Assembly: GCA_031127185.1 (NCBI GenBank)
Contig: JARIET010000194.1
Coordinates: forward strand, 1-5,569
Direction: 5' to 3'
Source of the DNA: Gemmatimonadota bacterium
GTDB lineage: Bacteria > Gemmatimonadota > Gemmatimonadetes > Gemmatimonadales > Gemmatimonadaceae
DNA length: 5,569 nt
Position 1 is the stretch's first letter, and each line of letters starts with the position of its first letter. Under the pieces are notes generated by a model, which saw only the letters and a list, made by a program, of their open reading frames with translations, did no database searches and was not told where the DNA came from. The position numbers were made by a program, and so were the translations under genes. Below are positions 3,474 to 5,569 of this stretch, piece by piece.

Positions 3474-5569
3474 TGCGAAGACGGCATCGTGGGGCCAGGC
3501 GCGGGTCTGCGCTGGTTCTCGTGCTTGTCATGACCTTGTCCATGGCCGGGTTGGCCATCTCGGCGGTGCTCCTCACGTCAAGCGCGGCATTCGTGCAGCG
3601 CTTCTACGACAAGGAGAAAGACTTCCGCTTCATGGCCCGCGCCGCGCTCGCGCTCGCCCGGGCAACGGTCCAACGCGACACGACAATCAGCATTCCGTCG
3701 GATTCGGCCTACCGGGCGGCGACCGCCGCGACACTGAGCGACGCGGGTGGGGCGGCCATCGGTCTGATGAAATACAACTCGTATGCGGCGTTCACCGGAG
3801 ACACGGCGGGTACGTACATCCCCTTTCTCACGTTGCTCGCGCAGGCGTATGACACCATGGGTACCCGTAGCGTCATGCGACTCGACATGCAGGCGGAGTC
3901 GTTCAGCCGCTACGCGATCCTCGTTGACACGTTCCTGCCCCTGACCTCACTGGATTCGGCCATGCACGTGCGCGGGCGATCTCACGGCAACCGAAATTGG
4001 GCGTCCGCGGGTGGCGCCGGGAACACATACTATGACACCCTCACCTTGAGTGGGAGCAGTGCGCCATCGGGGACATCGACCTTCACGGGTACGGTCAATA
4101 CCACCAGCAGCAAGCGCATCGCCTGGCCGACGGCATCCTCGGTTGCAGCACTCCAGACACTCGCGTCGGACGGGAACCTCAGCTTCGCTCAGGTGGGCGT
4201 ATCGAGCTCATCACCCAAGTACTCCGGTGGGCGTTATGTGTCCGGTGACGCCACCCATTCCAGCACATTTGCCCGGAGCGGTACACGGTTGCGCTTCCGG
4301 ACCGTGGACGTGGACAACGACGGCACGGTGGATGCCGAAGAGGGATTCTTCATGCTGTTCGACCTGGCGACGGGCACCGACACGGCGAACTTCCGCACCG
4401 ACCTCAATTCGGCAACACTAGAGACATCGACTCCGCACAACTGCACGGCGAGCAGCGCGCTGTGTCGCAATATTCTCATCCTGAATAACTGTGGTCTGCT
4501 GGCGACAATTGGTGGTCGCAAGGAGTTCTTCCCGGTGATGCGGTTCCGGGAATCGTGGGTGAAGCAGCGCGTCATGACCAGCACGGCACCGATCGTCACG
4601 GCTGCAGATACCGCCATCATGGACAACACCACGGGGACGCCTGAGGAACCAGACACATCGGCGGTGAAAAAGATTCTCGGATATGGCGTCGGCTATTCGC
4701 GCTGCTTCCCGACGGGGAGTCCCTTCCTGATGCTGAGCGAGCGCTATACCACGTCAGCGTGCGTCGTTGACTCCACCGCTGGCTACAACTATCCCTACGC
4801 GTTTGGCGCGCCATCAGGTTGCACAACACAGCGGTACGGCGGACAGGATACAACGTTCACGCCGAATGCGAGCCGGTGTTATGTCCGGGGTACGGCCGGC
4901 CAGTGCTACGACGAGAGCAGCGGTGCCGGCTGGGGTCAGGGCCTGCAGCGGATCGGCGCGTGGCGCGCATTCGGTGGCACATCCACCGCCAGCCCGCCGG
5001 CCGCGGTGATGCAGGCTGCGGAGATACCATACCTCTGGCCTATTTCTACAACGTACAACGCCGCGTCGCGCGGCGTGATCTACGCTTCGGGAACGACCCC
5101 GCTGTTTGTCAGCGATACCGTGCGCGGATTCGCGACCCTCTACACGCGCGGCCGTATCGTGCTTATCGATGATCTGGTGTACGATCAGGATCCGACGCAT
5201 CCGGACGCGCTCTGTCGCAACATGCTCGGTGTGATCGCCGACTCGAGCATCAAGGTTGCCAACAATCCGATCAACTTTCCCCGTCGGCTGCCCAGCAGCA
5301 CGGCGACGTACGCGTTCATGGGAACACCGAACTTCAACCTCCACGGATTCTTGCTCTCGCTTTCGACGCAGACGTCGACAGCCAGCGCATCTGACAGACG
5401 TGGCCACGGCACGGTGACGGTGGAGGACTCCACGAGCAACGCAGTGGGCGGGCTTACCTGTTTCGGCGTCTCAACGTCCGGCGGATGCTGGTTTCACACC
5501 GGTGGCGCAGCCATGAAAGTGTATCATCGGGCGCACGGCGCAACGGGGCGAGGCTTGCTCCGTGTCGTC
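3473..5569 (+). CDS. Large PilX/GspK-like pilus tip protein, calcium-loop and cysteine-rich (3' end outside window)
   Basis: At least 699 codons are open from ATG 3473 to the right edge with no stop. PilX family proteins are usually under 250 residues, so this is very large. The N-terminus MRRRHRGARRG|SALVLVLVMT is a prepilin-like basic leader (Gly11, then Ser12 as +1) plus one membrane helix to about 36. Residue +5 is not Glu, as in GspK and many PilX N-terminal domains. A helix follows with AALALARATV (57-66). Residues 165-176 (HVRGRSHGNRNW) resemble the GxVHxN motif seen in long PilX-like proteins. A canonical EF-hand calcium loop, DVDNDGTVDAEE, occupies 279-290. Eleven cysteines lie only after residue 323 (324, 331, 340, 411, 430, 450, 469, 478, 581, 663, 672), suggesting disulfides outside the cytoplasm. 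The 534-610 part (GVIYASG ... GRIVLIDDLVYD ... LCRNMLGVIADSSIKVANN) looks like a repetitive beta-helix-like fold. The start overlaps the pilW stop by one base. Likely role: pilus tip, possibly adhesion; inferred. Confidence 0.75.
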   Translation, partial: MRRRHRGARRGSALVLVLVMTLSMAGLAISAVLLTSSAAFVQRFYDKEKDFRFMARAALALARATVQRDTTISIPSDSAYRAATAATLSDAGGAAIGLMKYNSYAAFTGDTAGTYIPFLTLLAQAYDTMGTRSVMRLDMQAESFSRYAILVDTFLPLTSLDSAMHVRGRSHGNRNWASAGGAGNTYYDTLTLSGSSAPSGTSTFTGTVNTTSSKRIAWPTASSVAALQTLASDGNLSFAQVGVSSSSPKYSGGRYVSGDATHSSTFARSGTRLRFRTVDVDNDGTVDAEEGFFMLFDLATGTDTANFRTDLNSATLETSTPHNCTASSALCRNILILNNCGLLATIGGRKEFFPVMRFRESWVKQRVMTSTAPIVTAADTAIMDNTTGTPEEPDTSAVKKILGYGVGYSRCFPTGSPFLMLSERYTTSACVVDSTAGYNYPYAFGAPSGCTTQRYGGQDTTFTPNASRCYVRGTAGQCYDESSGAGWGQGLQRIGAWRAFGGTSTASPPAAVMQAAEIPYLWPISTTYNAASRGVIYASGTTPLFVSDTVRGFATLYTRGRIVLIDDLVYDQDPTHPDALCRNMLGVIADSSIKVANNPINFPRRLPSSTATYAFMGTPNFNLHGFLLSLSTQTSTASASDRRGHGTVTVEDSTSNAVGGLTCFGVSTSGGCWFHTGGAAMKVYHRAHGATGRGLLRVV
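4307..4342 (+). other. EF-hand-type calcium-binding loop in the PilX-like protein
   Basis: The 12 residues DVDNDGTVDAEE (279-290) match the canonical loop at every key position: Asp1, Asp3, Asp5, Gly6, a hydrophobic residue at 8, Asp9 and Glu12. The residues after it (GFFMLFDL) are hydrophobic. Flanking helices are not evident, so this may be a dockerin- or PilY1-like isolated loop rather than a full EF-hand. Confidence 0.65.

Noticed and set aside
4814..5407. Minus-strand open frame of 197 codons
   Set aside because: It lies wholly inside the 699-codon PilX-like frame, which has a coupled start and recognisable motifs. The antisense product is Arg-rich with no domain I recognise.
1..5569. 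CRISPR array, tRNA, rRNA, insertion sequence or attachment site
   Set aside because: I found no spaced long direct repeats, tRNA-like cloverleaf, transposase motif or terminal inverted repeats in the window.

Overview
The window is a GC-rich bacterial chromosome segment. It carries the start of a housekeeping gene (coaE) and then a type IV pilus-like minor pseudopilin cluster that is split by a regulator on the opposite strand. The protein set (GspH/FimT, PilV, PilW and a very large PilX-like protein whose C-terminal half looks beta-rich) and the base composition suggest a Gram-negative environmental phylum. Gemmatimonadota is my best guess, at low-to-moderate confidence, because there is no rRNA or other phylogenetic marker here.

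Layout. At 1-176 (minus) is the N-terminal 58 codons of dephospho-CoA kinase, with a clear P-loop, running off the left edge. A 60-bp divergent spacer (177-236) separates it from a FimT/GspH-type pseudopilin (237-809, plus). A four-unit heptamer repeat (819-846) lies after fimT. Next comes a convergent minus-strand gene (867-1634) for an AraC-type HTH regulator with a receiver-like but degenerate N-terminal half. A 278-bp divergent regulatory region (1635-1912) follows. On the plus strand come pilV-like (1913-2317), pilW-like (2319-3473) and a huge PilX-like ORF (3473 to the right edge, at least 699 codons with no stop in the window). These three are packed with a 1-bp gap and a 1-bp overlap, so they look like one translationally coupled operon.

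How the parts fit. FimT, PilV, PilW and PilX/GspK-like proteins form the minor-pseudopilin complex that primes pilus assembly and sits at the pilus tip. The order fimT-pilV-pilW-pilX is the canonical minor-pilin order, here interrupted by the regulator. PilW has a fibronectin type III-like C-terminal domain. The PilX-like protein has a canonical EF-hand-type calcium loop, eleven cysteines and no Glu+5, which suggests a calcium-dependent, disulfide-stabilised adhesive or sensing tip.

The most striking non-coding signal is a set of four 8-bp elements, GTGATRRT, at 1700-1759. They are arranged as two outward-pointing direct-repeat pairs with 20- and 21-bp spacing around one dyad axis near 1729, between the regulator and pilV. 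This is what would be expected if the AraC-type protein bound here to control itself and the pilVWX operon. No stretch over 300 bp lacks a gene.
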